Source: Desulfosporosinus sp. FKB
GTDB lineage: Bacteria > Bacillota > Desulfitobacteriia > Desulfitobacteriales > Desulfitobacteriaceae
Length of the DNA: 64,000 nt
Direction of reading: 5' to 3'
Assembly (NCBI RefSeq): GCF_002196705.1
Contig: NZ_NADJ01000037.1
Coordinates: 62,001 to 126,000 of the forward strand
The notes under the pieces were generated by a model. That model was not told where the DNA came from and did no database searches. It worked only from the letters and a program-made list of their open reading frames with translations. The translations under genes and the position numbers were made by a program. Shown one piece after another: positions 25,378 to 34,982 of the stretch; within the stretch, counting starts at the first letter, position 1; each line of letters starts with the position of its first letter.

Positions 25378-25430
25378 TTTGCGGCACCCCTTTTTATGGT
25401 TGATCAGCACATTTCATTATGTTAGCAAAA

Positions 25431-25480
25431 GTGGAGTGTTCTCCATTTAGTATAAATAGTATAAACGGAGATCGCTCCAC
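25431..25480. promoter_or_regulatory. Double operator flanking the promoter of the MBL gene
   Basis: Two GGAG-N4-CTCC palindromes (25433-25444 and 25467-25478), with outer bases also mirrored (GTGGAG...CTCCAC), flank an AT-rich core with a TATACTA-type -10. Such an arrangement suits a dimeric repressor of TetR or MarR type; the regulator is not evident, though the MarR-GNAT gene is next door. Confidence 0.55.
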
Positions 25481-25587
25481 TTGTCAAGATGATCAACAAC
25501 CAACTTACCATCAAAAACAGGTTAGATTTCCGTCAGCTTGAAGTACAGGTCTACATCAAATTGTCAATCGGTTTTGCCGTTTTGAAT

Positions 25588-25623
25588 ATAGTCCCCTCGA
25601 CAGCCTGCTTGGGAGGGGACTAT
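25588..25623 (-). terminator. Hairpin after EamA transporter
   Basis: ATAGTCCCCTC and its complement with a 14-base loop, 17 bases past the stop; no clear T-run. Confidence 0.55.
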
Positions 25624-25639
25624 GAAATTTGCCAAAAAA

Positions 25640-26548
25640 TCACCCTTGACGGTTCAAATGATGTTTCAAAGGATAGGGTTGTTTCAATTTATCTAATTTA
25701 AGCAGCAAAACTCCGGATACAATAAGCAACCCTCCAAACAGTTGGCCGCTTGTTAGTGTTTCTCCTAAAATGAAACTAGCTAATAAGGTCGTAATTGCAG
25801 GTTCTATGGTACTTAAGATAGAAGCTCGGCTTGCGCCTAAAAGGGATAGCCCTTTTTGATAACAAAAAAGAGGAATAATCGTACATAATATGGCTGTTCC
25901 AAGGCCTACGGTCCACAGGGTCAACTGAGAGTGCCCCGAAAAGACATTGATTGGAGGATAAATTACAATGGTGGCAAACAAACAAATGATGGTTATACAA
26001 GCAGATACGGTAAATGGATCCGACTTTTCGGAAAGATACTGTCCATTGATATTGTACAGGGCATAAAATAAGGCAGATGCAACAGCATAAAAAAGTCCCG
26101 ACATACTCATTTTTTGCCCAGACATGTTTCCGGCATCTACAACCAGCAAGCAACCGATAAAGGCGATAAGCAAAGTAACTACCTTAACGAATGATATTTT
26201 CTCTTTAAAAATTAAGGTGGACATAAGTACAACCATTAGAGGATAGGTATAAAGCAATATATTTGTAATGATGACAGACATATGCTTAATGGAGAGAAAA
26301 TAGGTATATGAACATCCAAAAAAAAGTAAGCCCTGGAGGGCTAATTGAATAGAACAAGATTTAGATATCTTGAAGCCCTTTTTTCTACTGACAAATAGGA
26401 TAAAACCCATTAAGCTGCTGGCTATGAAAAATCGTGAGAATAACATATGATCCATGGTTAGGCCTATGTTATACCCCCATTTTATGAATATGGGCAAAGC
26501 CCCATAGCCTATGGCAGCTAAAATAATTAATAAATAGCCATTTAGCAT
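25640..26548 (-). CDS. EamA/DMT-family transporter
   Basis: A 302-residue protein with ten predicted membrane helices as two repeated five-helix EamA units (about 5-140 and 150-285). These are drug/metabolite exporters of amino acids, nucleosides or other solutes; substrate unknown. The conserved STIEPAITTLLASFILGE segment is near 240. AGGAGAAG lies upstream, where a 3-codon ATG-ACA-TGC-TAA frame overlaps the start. Confidence 0.88.
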   Translation of the reverse strand: MLNGYLLIILAAIGYGALPIFIKWGYNIGLTMDHMLFSRFFIASSLMGFILFVSRKKGFKISKSCSIQLALQGLLFFGCSYTYFLSIKHMSVIITNILLYTYPLMVVLMSTLIFKEKISFVKVVTLLIAFIGCLLVVDAGNMSGQKMSMSGLFYAVASALFYALYNINGQYLSEKSDPFTVSACITIICLFATIVIYPPINVFSGHSQLTLWTVGLGTAILCTIIPLFCYQKGLSLLGASRASILSTIEPAITTLLASFILGETLTSGQLFGGLLIVSGVLLLKLDKLKQPYPLKHHLNRQG

Positions 26549-26704
26549 GTCATTGTTTCACTTCTCCTAACACATATTACCCGATACTTAAAATTATAGG
26601 TAACGAACCGACTATTTACCAATACCTAATGATTATATAGGGTATACACAAAATTTTAGTAATTTTACGTGTACCAAAAAAGTGAACCTAGAAATGCCAA
26701 TATA

Positions 26705-27946
26705 TTATGAACCTAAAACTTTACAAGTACCTTTGTTCATAGCTGCTACTGCCGCCGCCACCAGAATTATTCCCATTACGGCAGGCGCGTAATGTCCAAG
26801 TGATACATACAATCCACCTCCAAGGATAGGCCCGATAATTCGCGTCAAAGCCTGAACGGACTGACTGCCTCCTTGAACCCTGCCTTGCTCATCGGAGCTG
26901 ACAGCACTGGAAGTTATCCCATTTACTGCCGGGCCAAAAATGGCATCTCCAAAACCGAACACAATTGTACCTGCGATAAAAAATGGAAAGTATAAGAATA
27001 TACCGGATACCGCAATGAGAGCATAAGCTATAGTCTCAGAAACCATGCCAAGAACTGCTATTTGTGACACTTTGAGTTTCTTCAGAAGCTTGGGCATTAT
27101 AAGACTTTGAGTAATAATATCCAGTACGCCGAGAATAGAGAACATAACTCCTATTATTGTCGGACCCCATTTAAAGGCATCTTTGGCGAATTGTGAAAAA
27201 AGGGTTTGCAGAGAACCGGAGGGTACTCCGAGCAAGAATATCGCAATGAAAATCCATTTTAGATTATTGGTAGAAAATATACTTGCTAATTGAGTAAATG
27301 GATTCAACCTCGCTAAGGAGATTGTATCCATTCTGCGGTCTTTGCTAAGACTTTCGGGCATATAAATGGCCCCATAGACGACATTTAACAAAGTTATTAT
27401 TGCTCCAAAATATATGGGAGTAGAATAGCCGAAATTAGCAAGCAATCCGCCTAGACTAGGTCCGATGATGGAGCCTGCACCAGCCGCTGCGCCAGCCCAT
27501 CCGAAGTATTTCGTTCGCTGATCCGCTGGAGTGATGTCTGCAAAATATGCCAAGGTGGTGCTTATGTTACCGCCTGTAAGCCCATCTATTATGCGTCCCA
27601 GAAACAGTACCCACAGAGCTCCGCCTATACCAAAGATCAAGTATCCGGCAGCGGAGCCCAAAAGGCATATTATGAGTATCGGACGGCGACCATACCGATC
27701 GCTCAAAGCTCCAAGACCGGGAGCCGCCAAAAAAACGCAGACCGCGTAGATGAAGGTCAGCAGTGCAACGACTATAGCCTGATTTCCAGGACTCTTTACA
27801 AAGGGTTGTACCAAAAATGGGACAACAGGTGCTGTGAGACCGAAACCTATACCATAAAGAAATACGGAAATCAGACCGAATATTAAAGCATTCTTATTAA
27901 CAGTTTGTTCTATAGATTTTGTATTAATTGATTTTAATTCGCTCAT
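26705..27946 (-). CDS. MFS multidrug-type efflux transporter
   Basis: A 413-residue major-facilitator protein with twelve helices, of the TetA-like drug:H+ antiporter type. Motif A is GALSDRYGRRPIL near 80 and motif C is GAAAGAGSIIGPSLGGLL near 150. The frame is open to 28027, but ATG 27946 after GAGAGGAG is the likely start. The promoter is covered by repeated operator sites matching the adjacent MarR gene, so the exporter is probably induced by a ligand of that regulator. Confidence 0.9.
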   Translation of the reverse strand: MSELKSINTKSIEQTVNKNALIFGLISVFLYGIGFGLTAPVVPFLVQPFVKSPGNQAIVVALLTFIYAVCVFLAAPGLGALSDRYGRRPILIICLLGSAAGYLIFGIGGALWVLFLGRIIDGLTGGNISTTLAYFADITPADQRTKYFGWAGAAAGAGSIIGPSLGGLLANFGYSTPIYFGAIITLLNVVYGAIYMPESLSKDRRMDTISLARLNPFTQLASIFSTNNLKWIFIAIFLLGVPSGSLQTLFSQFAKDAFKWGPTIIGVMFSILGVLDIITQSLIMPKLLKKLKVSQIAVLGMVSETIAYALIAVSGIFLYFPFFIAGTIVFGFGDAIFGPAVNGITSSAVSSDEQGRVQGGSQSVQALTRIIGPILGGGLYVSLGHYAPAVMGIILVAAAVAAMNKGTCKVLGS

Positions 27947-27967
27947 CAAGATTTCTCCTCTCGAAAA

Positions 27968-28048
27968 AAAGTGGTTATGTTTCCTTGGCAACATAACCAC
28001 TTTAGCATTGTATTGTTTCCTTGTCAACTATATTGTTTCCGTGTTAAT
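27968..28048. promoter_or_regulatory. Promoter with three MarR-type operator copies
   Basis: The minus-strand promoter is TTGACA (28022-28027), 17 bases, TAAAGT (27999-28004). Three copies of TTGTTTCCNTGNCAA-like sequence occur at 27977-27992, 28013-28028 and 28033-28048; the first sits in a long inverted repeat (27968-28003). Copies overlap the -35 and -10, as expected for repression. Confidence 0.65.
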
Positions 28049-28050
28049 TA

Positions 28051-28104
28051 TAAAAAGAGGAGAGTATCCTACGTTGATATTCCAACGTTTTGACACTCTC
28101 CCCT
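28051..28104 (-). terminator. Terminator after MarR gene
   Basis: On the minus strand a long imperfect stem (GGGGAGAGTGTC with ATACTCTCCTC, inner ACGTTG/CAACGT) is followed by T5. Confidence 0.75.
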
Positions 28105-28117
28105 TTAGGCTGATTTA

Positions 28118-28609
28118 TTACAATCCGTTATTCAAATTCATTTCCATTTGCCATTCTACACTTTGTTTCTTGATTTCTGCATCCAAATGTCTTCTATACG
28201 TTTCCACGAAGCTTAGCATCGTATCAAATTGTTCTTCGGTTACCTGCTCAAATACGACTTTATCCCGCTCCTGAAACTCTTTATGCAGTTCCTCATGGAC
28301 TTTGTAAATTTCTTTCCCTTGCGGAGTCAAGCGAAAATAGATTTCTTTCTTGTTAACTGGCTTCTGGTAGCTTTCAATAACGCCTTTTACAATGAGCTTC
28401 TTAGCTATTTTACTTATGGCTCCCCTGGTCATATAAAAGGACTCCGCAAGTTTTGTCACATTGGAATCCTCATTTCTTCCGATGTATTCAATGCAATGTA
28501 CTTCAGAAGACTTATAACCCTTAAGACTGTCTTCCATCTTCCTATTAAGAAAAACCATCTTGTTGTATAAGTCCCTGAAGCCCATCATGAGCTGTTCTTC
28601 TTTGTCCAT
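28118..28609 (-). CDS. MarR-family transcriptional regulator
   Basis: A 163-residue MarR protein. The winged helix spans about 40-110: NVTKLAESFYMTRGAISKIAKKL as recognition helices and NKKEIYFRLTPQG as the wing. ATG 28609 follows GGGAGG; a start at 28642 lacks a site. It is transcribed toward the MFS exporter it probably represses. Confidence 0.88.
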   Translation of the reverse strand: MDKEEQLMMGFRDLYNKMVFLNRKMEDSLKGYKSSEVHCIEYIGRNEDSNVTKLAESFYMTRGAISKIAKKLIVKGVIESYQKPVNKKEIYFRLTPQGKEIYKVHEELHKEFQERDKVVFEQVTEEQFDTMLSFVETYRRHLDAEIKKQSVEWQMEMNLNNGL

Positions 28610-28779
28610 GGCCAGTCCTCCCACCCGTTGGTGCATTAACAATATTATATTAAACTTTTGTTTCTATTTCAACAATACTAAAGTAGTTATTCAAAGCACC
28701 TATCTTTATAGATAAATCTTTTCTTATGCTGTTCTTAGGCGGGTTAGGAGCATGTTCTGACACGTTATTCTCTTTATAT

Positions 28780-28816
28780 AAAAAGACGTCAAGATTTGTT
28801 CTTCTGACGCCTTTTT
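28780..28816. terminator. Terminator after racemase
   Basis: AAAAAGNCGTCA and its complement with an 11-base loop and T5 on both sides. Confidence 0.8.
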
Positions 28817-28902
28817 GTTTTACTCAGTAAATTTATTGTTTTGGGGCGATAAACAAGCTCGGACACTCGATTAGTCGGTTTAGCATCTATGAACTAACAC
28901 GA

Positions 28903-29592
28903 TTAAGCAAGAGCAAAATTTACAGCCTCTTTAGCATGAAGTTCGGTTGTATCAAACAATGGCACTGTGGAGTCTTCAGATTTAACTAATAGACCAATTT
29001 CTGTACAGCCTAGAATAATTCCCTTCGCGCCCAGCTCAATTAAGTTCTGAATAATACGCTGATAGTTAGCCCTGGATTCTTCTAAGATTTGTCCCAAGCA
29101 TAGTTCATTAAAAATCACATCATTTACAATTACCCTATCTGCTTCCTCAGGAATCAAAACCTTGATGCCCTGAGCCTCTAAACGCGCTTTATAAAAATCT
29201 TGTTCCATTGTATATCTTGTTCCCAAAAGACCAACAACATTGATTCCTTTCGAAATAACTTCTTGCGCCGTGACATCAGCAATGTGCAATAATGGTATAT
29301 GAACACCGGCCTGGATCTCCTCTGCAACTTTGTGCATAGTATTGGTACAAATAATAATAAAGTCAGCACCGGCGGCCTCTAGACTATGGGCAGCACCTGT
29401 TAGAATTTGAGCAGCCTTTTCCCACTCATTATTCCTTTGGCAAACTTCGATTTCCTCGAAGTCAACACTGTAAAGAACGCATTTAGCGGAATGTAAACCT
29501 CCGAGCCTCTGCTTAATTTCTTCATTAAGAATACGGTAATATTCAGAGGAGGATTCCCAACTCATCCCACCAATTAAACCTATTGTTTTCAT
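28903..29592 (-). CDS. Aspartate/glutamate racemase family protein
   Basis: A 229-residue Asp/Glu/hydantoin racemase-fold protein beginning KTIGLIGGMSWESS. Both catalytic cysteines are present (CTNTMH near 83 and GCTEIG near 195). It likely interconverts the enantiomers of aspartate or a related amino acid. ATG 29592 directly follows an in-frame TTG; GGGGGAG lies upstream. Two PLP-dependent genes precede it on the same strand, suggesting an amino-acid-related group. Confidence 0.9.
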   Translation of the reverse strand: MKTIGLIGGMSWESSSEYYRILNEEIKQRLGGLHSAKCVLYSVDFEEIEVCQRNNEWEKAAQILTGAAHSLEAAGADFIIICTNTMHKVAEEIQAGVHIPLLHIADVTAQEVISKGINVVGLLGTRYTMEQDFYKARLEAQGIKVLIPEEADRVIVNDVIFNELCLGQILEESRANYQRIIQNLIELGAKGIILGCTEIGLLVKSEDSTVPLFDTTELHAKEAVNFALA

Positions 29593-29640
29593 CAATACTC
29601 TCCCCCATAATTCCCTCCACCGTTGGTACGCTATCCCAAA

Positions 29641-30825
29641 TCATATAAACTGTTTCAAAGTTTCTCCAAGATATTTAATACCTTCAATTATCCTCTCCTC
29701 AGGCATGTTAGAATAATTGACCCTAAAGGTGTTCTCTTTTCCGCCGTTAGGAAAGAAAGAACCCCCCGGCACAAAGGCGACTTTATTTTCTAGACTTTTT
29801 TCCAAGACGTCTCTGGCATTAACGTTCGCGGGCAGCTCTACCCAAGCAAATAATCCCCCTTGAGGTCTCGTAAAGGTTACACCATCTGGAAATTCCTTTT
29901 CCATAGCTTGGACCATTATAGTTTTCCGTCTCTTATAAACTTCACGTATTATAGCAATATGCTCATCAATATCATACAACTCAAGGTATTTGGCAATTTC
30001 CCTTTGGGCAAGGGTATTGCTTTGCAAATCTGTCCCTTGTTTTACAAGTACATACTTCTCAATAACCGACTTTTCACCTGCAACCCAACCAATTCTATAG
30101 CCTGGACAAAATGTTTTGGAAAATGTTCCATAACAAAGCACACTACCTGCCTGGTCGAAGGATTTAACAGATGGTAAATTTTCACCTTCAAACCTCAGTT
30201 CTCCATAAGGATTGTCTTCAATAATCATAACATTGTGCTTTGTTGCCACCTCAACCAGATATTTTCTTCTCTCAAGGCTCCAGGTTCTTCCCGTTGGATT
30301 TTGAAAGTCAGGAATGATGTAAATTAATTTCACTCGTTTAGTGTTTTCCAAAATCCGATCCAGTTCTTCCGGTATCATCCCCACATCATCTGTAGGAACC
30401 TCTACAAACTCGCAGCCATAAGCTCTGAAGGCACTTATAGCAGCAAGGTATGTCGGGCTTTCACATAGTACAATATCTCCTTCATCAAGAAAAACTTTAC
30501 CCGTAAGGTCAAGAGCCTGCTGAGAACCGTGGGTTATAAGTATATTTTCGGAATCGAAGCTAGTTCCTAACCGTTGATTCATTCTTTGCGCTATCCATTG
30601 CCTGAGTGGGGCATATCCTTCCGTGGCTGAATATTGTAACGCTTTTGCACCTTCTTCCTCAAGCACAATTCTGCATACTTCTTTGATTTCTTCTACAGGG
30701 AAAAGCTCTGGTGCAGGCAAACCTCCAGCAAATGAAATATACTCTGGTCTCTCAGCAACCTTTAAAATCTCTCTGATCTCGGACGCCTTTATGTATTCCA
30801 TTCTCTTTGCATACTTAAAATCCAC
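29641..30825 (-). CDS. PLP-dependent aminotransferase (2-aminoadipate/LysN type)
   Basis: A 394-residue fold-type I aminotransferase. SFAGGLPAPELFP is at the N-terminus, HGSQQALDL near 100, IPDFQNPTGRTW near 170, and the PLP lysine lies in GTFSKTFCPGYRIGW (about 235). It resembles LysN/AroH-type enzymes with broad amino-donor use. GTG 30825 follows GGAGGAG and gives the family start; a longer frame to 30924 would overlap the gene upstream. It is 44 bases after a MocR-type paralogue. Confidence 0.88.
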   Translation of the reverse strand: MDFKYAKRMEYIKASEIREILKVAERPEYISFAGGLPAPELFPVEEIKEVCRIVLEEEGAKALQYSATEGYAPLRQWIAQRMNQRLGTSFDSENILITHGSQQALDLTGKVFLDEGDIVLCESPTYLAAISAFRAYGCEFVEVPTDDVGMIPEELDRILENTKRVKLIYIIPDFQNPTGRTWSLERRKYLVEVATKHNVMIIEDNPYGELRFEGENLPSVKSFDQAGSVLCYGTFSKTFCPGYRIGWVAGEKSVIEKYVLVKQGTDLQSNTLAQREIAKYLELYDIDEHIAIIREVYKRRKTIMVQAMEKEFPDGVTFTRPQGGLFAWVELPANVNARDVLEKSLENKVAFVPGGSFFPNGGKENTFRVNYSNMPEERIIEGIKYLGETLKQFI

Positions 30826-30868
30826 ACTAACTCCTCCTTCATCTCGCTTAAAATGAAAACCATCTATC

Positions 30869-32386
30869 TTAAACAATGGGATTGATCTCCAGTGCGGGAT
30901 AAACGTCGCAATGATTTTGCTCATCTATCAACTCTTTCATAGCCACACACAATCTTTGAATCCCATCCGTGATATCTTTAAGTTCTTCAAAGGTAAAGTT
31001 TAAACGTATAAAATCGTCACCCTGCCCCGAGGTAAAGAAAGGAGTTCCCGGGACGAAAACTACCTTGCGTTCTGCTGCCTTGGTAATTAGTTTTGATGCT
31101 GAAACTCCACATGGAAGCTTACACCAAATGTAGTAGCCTCCTCTAGGCATATTCCATAGTAAATCTGCCGGTGCATTTTTGGTCAGCGCATCGTACATTG
31201 CATTTCTTTTTTCCCGATAGTCTTTGCAAAGCCTGGGAATATGCGCTTCAAGTCCCCCGCTTCTAATAAACTGTTCAATAATCCACTGTGATAAACTGCT
31301 GGAATGTAAATCCATGATTTGTTTCGCAGCTGCAAATTTTTTTATGACCTTTTTATGCGCCGTCATCCAGCCCAATCTCAAACCTGAATAAACAGTTTTG
31401 GAAAAGGTACTTAAGTAAATTACATATCCGTCATTATCCATTGCTTTCAGCAAAGGAAGTGAATGACCTTCATAACAAAGGCCCCCATAGGCATCGTCCT
31501 CAATAATCAGAACCTTGTATTTATAGGCCAGTTCAATCAGTCGTTTTCTTCGTTCCAGCTCCATTTCAGTCCCTGTAGGATTGTGAAATGTTGGTATTGT
31601 ATAAATCAATTTGGGTCTGTACCTTTGTAATAGCTGTTCAAGTAAGTCGACTCTCATACCCTTTTCGTCAATCGGAATTCCCATAACTCTGGCACCGATA
31701 GATTTGAACACTTGTATCGCGGGAAAAAATGATGGTTCTTCAACGACAACGATATCCCCTGGATCAAGTATTATCCTTGCTGCCACATCCAGACCTTGTT
31801 GTGAACCCGAAAGAAGCATGATTTCATCATAGCTGCAATATACTCCTCGTTTATGCATCAAACCGGAAATGGCTTCACGCAACGATGTGAAGCCTTCTGT
31901 AGGAGAATGCTGCAAAGGCTTATAATTTCTGCTTTCAATTAATTCTTTCTCGATGCCGAGAAAAGCATTTAAAGGACCATTTTCCGGAGAAGCCATTCCT
32001 GTCGCAAAAGAAATTACGTCTTTTCTGCTTGCTAAGGTTAACAAGTCCTTTAGAATATAGGAATCAAAATCATTAGCATGATGGCTAAAAATTTGGTTCC
32101 AAGCAGGTTCCTGTGAAGTGAAGTTACGCAAATCCGACTCATCCTGAAGACAGGAAAGTACTACAGTTCCATTTCCAACATGAGAACCAACCAGTCCTTC
32201 AGCTTTTAACTCGCGATAAGCGTTCAAGATTGTCGTTCTATTAACGCCAAGACTTTGAGCCAACTTCCTTTCAGGAGGAAGTCTGAAACCGGGTGAAAGC
32301 TCCCCGGATATAATCATCCGACGTATCTGCTCAAAAATTTGAATATAAACAGGTGTATGATTTCCTCTATCAACGACAAGCCTCAT
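30869..32386 (-). CDS. MocR/PdxR-type GntR-aminotransferase regulator
   Basis: A 505-residue fusion of an N-terminal GntR winged helix (LPPERKLAQSLGVNRTTILNAY near 38-60) and a fold-type I aminotransferase domain (SGSQQGLD, PTFHNPTGTEM, STFSKTVYSGLRLGW with the PLP lysine). These proteins bind PLP aldimines and regulate nearby genes, often B6 or amino-acid metabolism. The aminotransferase 44 bases downstream and the racemase after it are likely targets or co-transcribed genes. Confidence 0.88.
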   Translation of the reverse strand: MRLVVDRGNHTPVYIQIFEQIRRMIISGELSPGFRLPPERKLAQSLGVNRTTILNAYRELKAEGLVGSHVGNGTVVLSCLQDESDLRNFTSQEPAWNQIFSHHANDFDSYILKDLLTLASRKDVISFATGMASPENGPLNAFLGIEKELIESRNYKPLQHSPTEGFTSLREAISGLMHKRGVYCSYDEIMLLSGSQQGLDVAARIILDPGDIVVVEEPSFFPAIQVFKSIGARVMGIPIDEKGMRVDLLEQLLQRYRPKLIYTIPTFHNPTGTEMELERRKRLIELAYKYKVLIIEDDAYGGLCYEGHSLPLLKAMDNDGYVIYLSTFSKTVYSGLRLGWMTAHKKVIKKFAAAKQIMDLHSSSLSQWIIEQFIRSGGLEAHIPRLCKDYREKRNAMYDALTKNAPADLLWNMPRGGYYIWCKLPCGVSASKLITKAAERKVVFVPGTPFFTSGQGDDFIRLNFTFEELKDITDGIQRLCVAMKELIDEQNHCDVYPALEINPIV

Positions 32387-32788
32387 ACCAAATCACCTCA
32401 TTGGATTCATCCAATTAAATTATTAACCCAAAACACACCCAAATCAACTACCAATACCTTAGTTTTTTATTCAGCCAATTGATAATAATGCACTTCAATG
32501 GTTCTGCATTGAAGTGCCAAGGTCGGAAATATTTAAAACTATAATTGTTTATAGAGAAACTTAGGCCTTAAATAAAAGTTTAAGTTAGGACTGGATCTCC
32601 TAATTCTTAATACACTTTCATCTGAGGCCTAAGCTTTGATCTATTCTGCATCATCGTCATTCTGTAATGTATCGAACAGAATACATATATAATTACGCCT
32701 TCGATATAACACGCGGTCTTAGATGTGCCTCGATTGACTTGTCAATATAGAACAATGCATAGATAGCTATTCAAGTAAGCAAGTTTTC
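32387..32788. other. Intergenic region with two inverted repeats and a coding fossil
   Basis: There is a perfect hairpin at 32490-32516 (GCACTTCAATG arms) and a distant pair CTTAGGCCT/AGGCCTAAG (about 32560 and 32625). On the minus strand, 32700-32785 reads as an open tail ending RPRVISKA and then a stop, which may be the C-terminal fossil of a lost gene. No complete gene seen. Confidence 0.4.
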
Positions 32789-33193
32789 CTACTCAAATTC
32801 AATCTTATCTTTCTTTCTGTATACAATACCATTAAACCTAGCAATAATTTCCTTATTCTCATCAAATACATCAACATTATAATTTCCGATTTTCTTAGTT
32901 GATGATACTTCTTTGGCTTCAGCAATGAGTGTACATCCTTTAGGGGGACGAAAATACGATATAGCAGCATTTATCCCAAGAGAAACTTGTCCATATGAAT
33001 TAGACGCAGCCGCAAATGCAAAATCTGCCAGCGTAAATATTGCTCCTCCATGCACAATATTAACAGCGTTTAAGTGCTTATCGGTGATCTCCATCTTGGC
33101 TTTTGCATATCCAAGCTTCACTTCGACTAGTTTGATTCCTGCCAGAGCTGCGAACTGATCATTTTCTAGGTAACTCATAATGTTTTCGTTCAT
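32789..33193 (-). CDS. PaaI-type hotdog thioesterase
   Basis: A 134-residue hotdog-fold acyl-CoA thioesterase of the PaaI/YdiI group. The core HGGAIFTLADFAFAAASN (about 48-65) carries the usual HGG and acidic catalytic positions. It hydrolyses aryl- or acyl-CoA; the substrate cannot be read from the sequence. ATG 33193 follows AGGAGG. Confidence 0.88.
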   Translation of the reverse strand: MNENIMSYLENDQFAALAGIKLVEVKLGYAKAKMEITDKHLNAVNIVHGGAIFTLADFAFAAASNSYGQVSLGINAAISYFRPPKGCTLIAEAKEVSSTKKIGNYNVDVFDENKEIIARFNGIVYRKKDKIEFE

Positions 33194-33274
33194 TACGTCC
33201 TCCTGACAATACAATTTTTATGAACTTCCCCACTCGCCACTGGCTATCATGTACAAGGCGTTTAATTCCCTACT

Positions 33275-33904
33275 CTATTTCCCTTTTTCAAGGCTTAAAT
33301 CATGGAATTTCCAAAGTGTGACTAGGGAGATAACCGAGCCGCATAAAGCGAAAAACATATCCCACTGGGTATCCCATACATCTCCTTGAGTTCCAAGAAA
33401 GGCAGCAGCCGCACTACCTGTAGCCTCTGCTACACCCCACTCAATTAACTCATATGAGGCACTAATCGCAAGACAAATGCAAATTACCAGGAATGACAAA
33501 AGTTTACCTCTCCTTATAGGTGACTTTCGCAACAGTATTTCCCTGGAAATAATTGCAGGAACAAAACCCTGTACAAAATGGCCTAAACGGTCATAATAAT
33601 TCCTTGCTAAGTGAAAATGATCCCGCACCCAATTGAAAAATGGCATTTCAGCATACGTGTAGTGTCCACCAATAACAAGAATTAAAGCGTGCAATAATAT
33701 TAATACATAGACTAAATTAGTCAGCCGAAACCGAGGATATGTAATAACGATAACTGCCAACCCTATGATGGCTGGTGATACTTCTAAAAACCAAGTAAAA
33801 AGATCCTTTGGATTGATGACAGACCAAATGAGGGCAAATAGGAAAATCAATAACAAACCGACATGAAGCGGTTCAATAGTCTTTAATCTTTGTACACGAC
33901 TCAC
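33275..33904 (-). CDS. YjdF-like (DUF2238) membrane protein
   Basis: A 209-residue integral membrane protein with six hydrophobic helices, YTYAEMPFFNW near 82, YDRLGHFVQGF near 104 and the C-terminal GDVWDTQWDMF, all typical of the DUF2238/YjdF family. Function unknown. GTG start with AGGGGAAG. Confidence 0.85.
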   Translation of the reverse strand: MSRVQRLKTIEPLHVGLLLIFLFALIWSVINPKDLFTWFLEVSPAIIGLAVIVITYPRFRLTNLVYVLILLHALILVIGGHYTYAEMPFFNWVRDHFHLARNYYDRLGHFVQGFVPAIISREILLRKSPIRRGKLLSFLVICICLAISASYELIEWGVAEATGSAAAAFLGTQGDVWDTQWDMFFALCGSVISLVTLWKFHDLSLEKGK

Positions 33905-34166
33905 CTAACTTCCCCTTTCAAGAATTTTGCTGAATAAGTAAATACTCTTCACAATCCTATCCCAACCTTAGAAATGAACTAACTTCTTCCCTCCTACTTA
34001 TTCCATCATTATCTTATATTTCCTGCATAAAGTCAGCAATAAAAGCAAAGGGAGTGCTCATTCGCTCTGGCATCGATTATTCATTCATTGCATTGTAATT
34101 TGGTTTTAATTGGTTATTAATTATTGGTTAAAAAAACAGCATCAAAATGCTGCCGTGGAAAAAGGC

Positions 34167-34630
34167 TTAACCTTGACCAAGGTCATCGATCAGCCATGGT
34201 CCATTATCACTTTCTCTAATCAAAGTAAAACTTTCAGTTTGAATTCCACTAGGCCATGGTCCTTTTCTATATAGAGATACATAAGTAACTTTGTACGCCA
34301 TAACGTTGTTCGGTTTAACTCCGTTAACTGACCCGCGGCCACAACCCAAATATGCATTAACTATTGTCATATCGTTATTTCCAATAATTAAAGGTTTTAT
34401 AAATACTAGATTGTCAAAGTCAAACTCCACATTTGATTTGTCATGCCATCCGGTTAATGTGGATAACAATCCCTGCCTATTTTTCTCATTGTAGAATTTA
34501 AAGTAGTTTTCTATTACTTGTTTTGGTTGTGATAATTATTGGTGCTAATAGGAACGCTTCCATTGCCACATCTCATCAAAGTAAACACAAATAGGCTTAT
34601 AAGTCCTAGGATTACTAAAGTTTTCTTCAT
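34167..34630 (-). pseudogene. Frameshifted DUF4829-type lipoprotein
   Basis: The first part, from ATG 34630, encodes a signal peptide with a weak lipobox (LMRC), then stops after NNYHNQNK. The next frame continues without a break as PKQVIENYFKFYNEKNRQ and through a DUF4829-like domain to 34167. One base missing in the CCAAAACAAG stretch (about 34515) restores a 154-residue protein. It may be a recent mutation or a sequence error. The downstream part alone would be about 100 residues. Confidence 0.65.
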
Positions 34631-34982
34631 GATACCCCTTACCCTCGAAGATTTCGTTTATCATCCTTTAATCACATTTACCATACCCTGCTCTGGGACT
34701 GACAAAACAATTCCTTTACATCTTCTCGAAATTGTTCAGGCTGTTCAGGCGTCTTATGAGCTTCATGGATAAATCTAAAGTAGTCTTTTCCCCGATCCGG
34801 GAATGGTCATCTGTCCTGATTTTTTCAAAATTGAATCACTATTTCTCTTATAATATTCTTTTTTTCATGCGTCCTATTTACAAAATAGCGAAGAAATAGT
34901 TACAGAATTCTTAATTTGACCTCTCTATTTTTCTATAGTTTTGCATTAACATCTTTTCTGAACAATCTTCATTATTTTTTAT
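34631..34982. other. Intergenic region with a possible gene fragment
   Basis: The minus strand 34678-34806 is open for about 42 codons (KDYFRFIHEAHKTPEQ ... SRVW, then stop) with coding-like composition and no start. It may be the tail of a decayed gene. I recognise no family. Confidence 0.3.

Noticed and set aside
28903-32386. Racemase, aminotransferase and MocR genes as a D-amino-acid antibiotic pathway
   Set aside because: No peptide-synthesis or export genes; ordinary amino-acid metabolism explains them.
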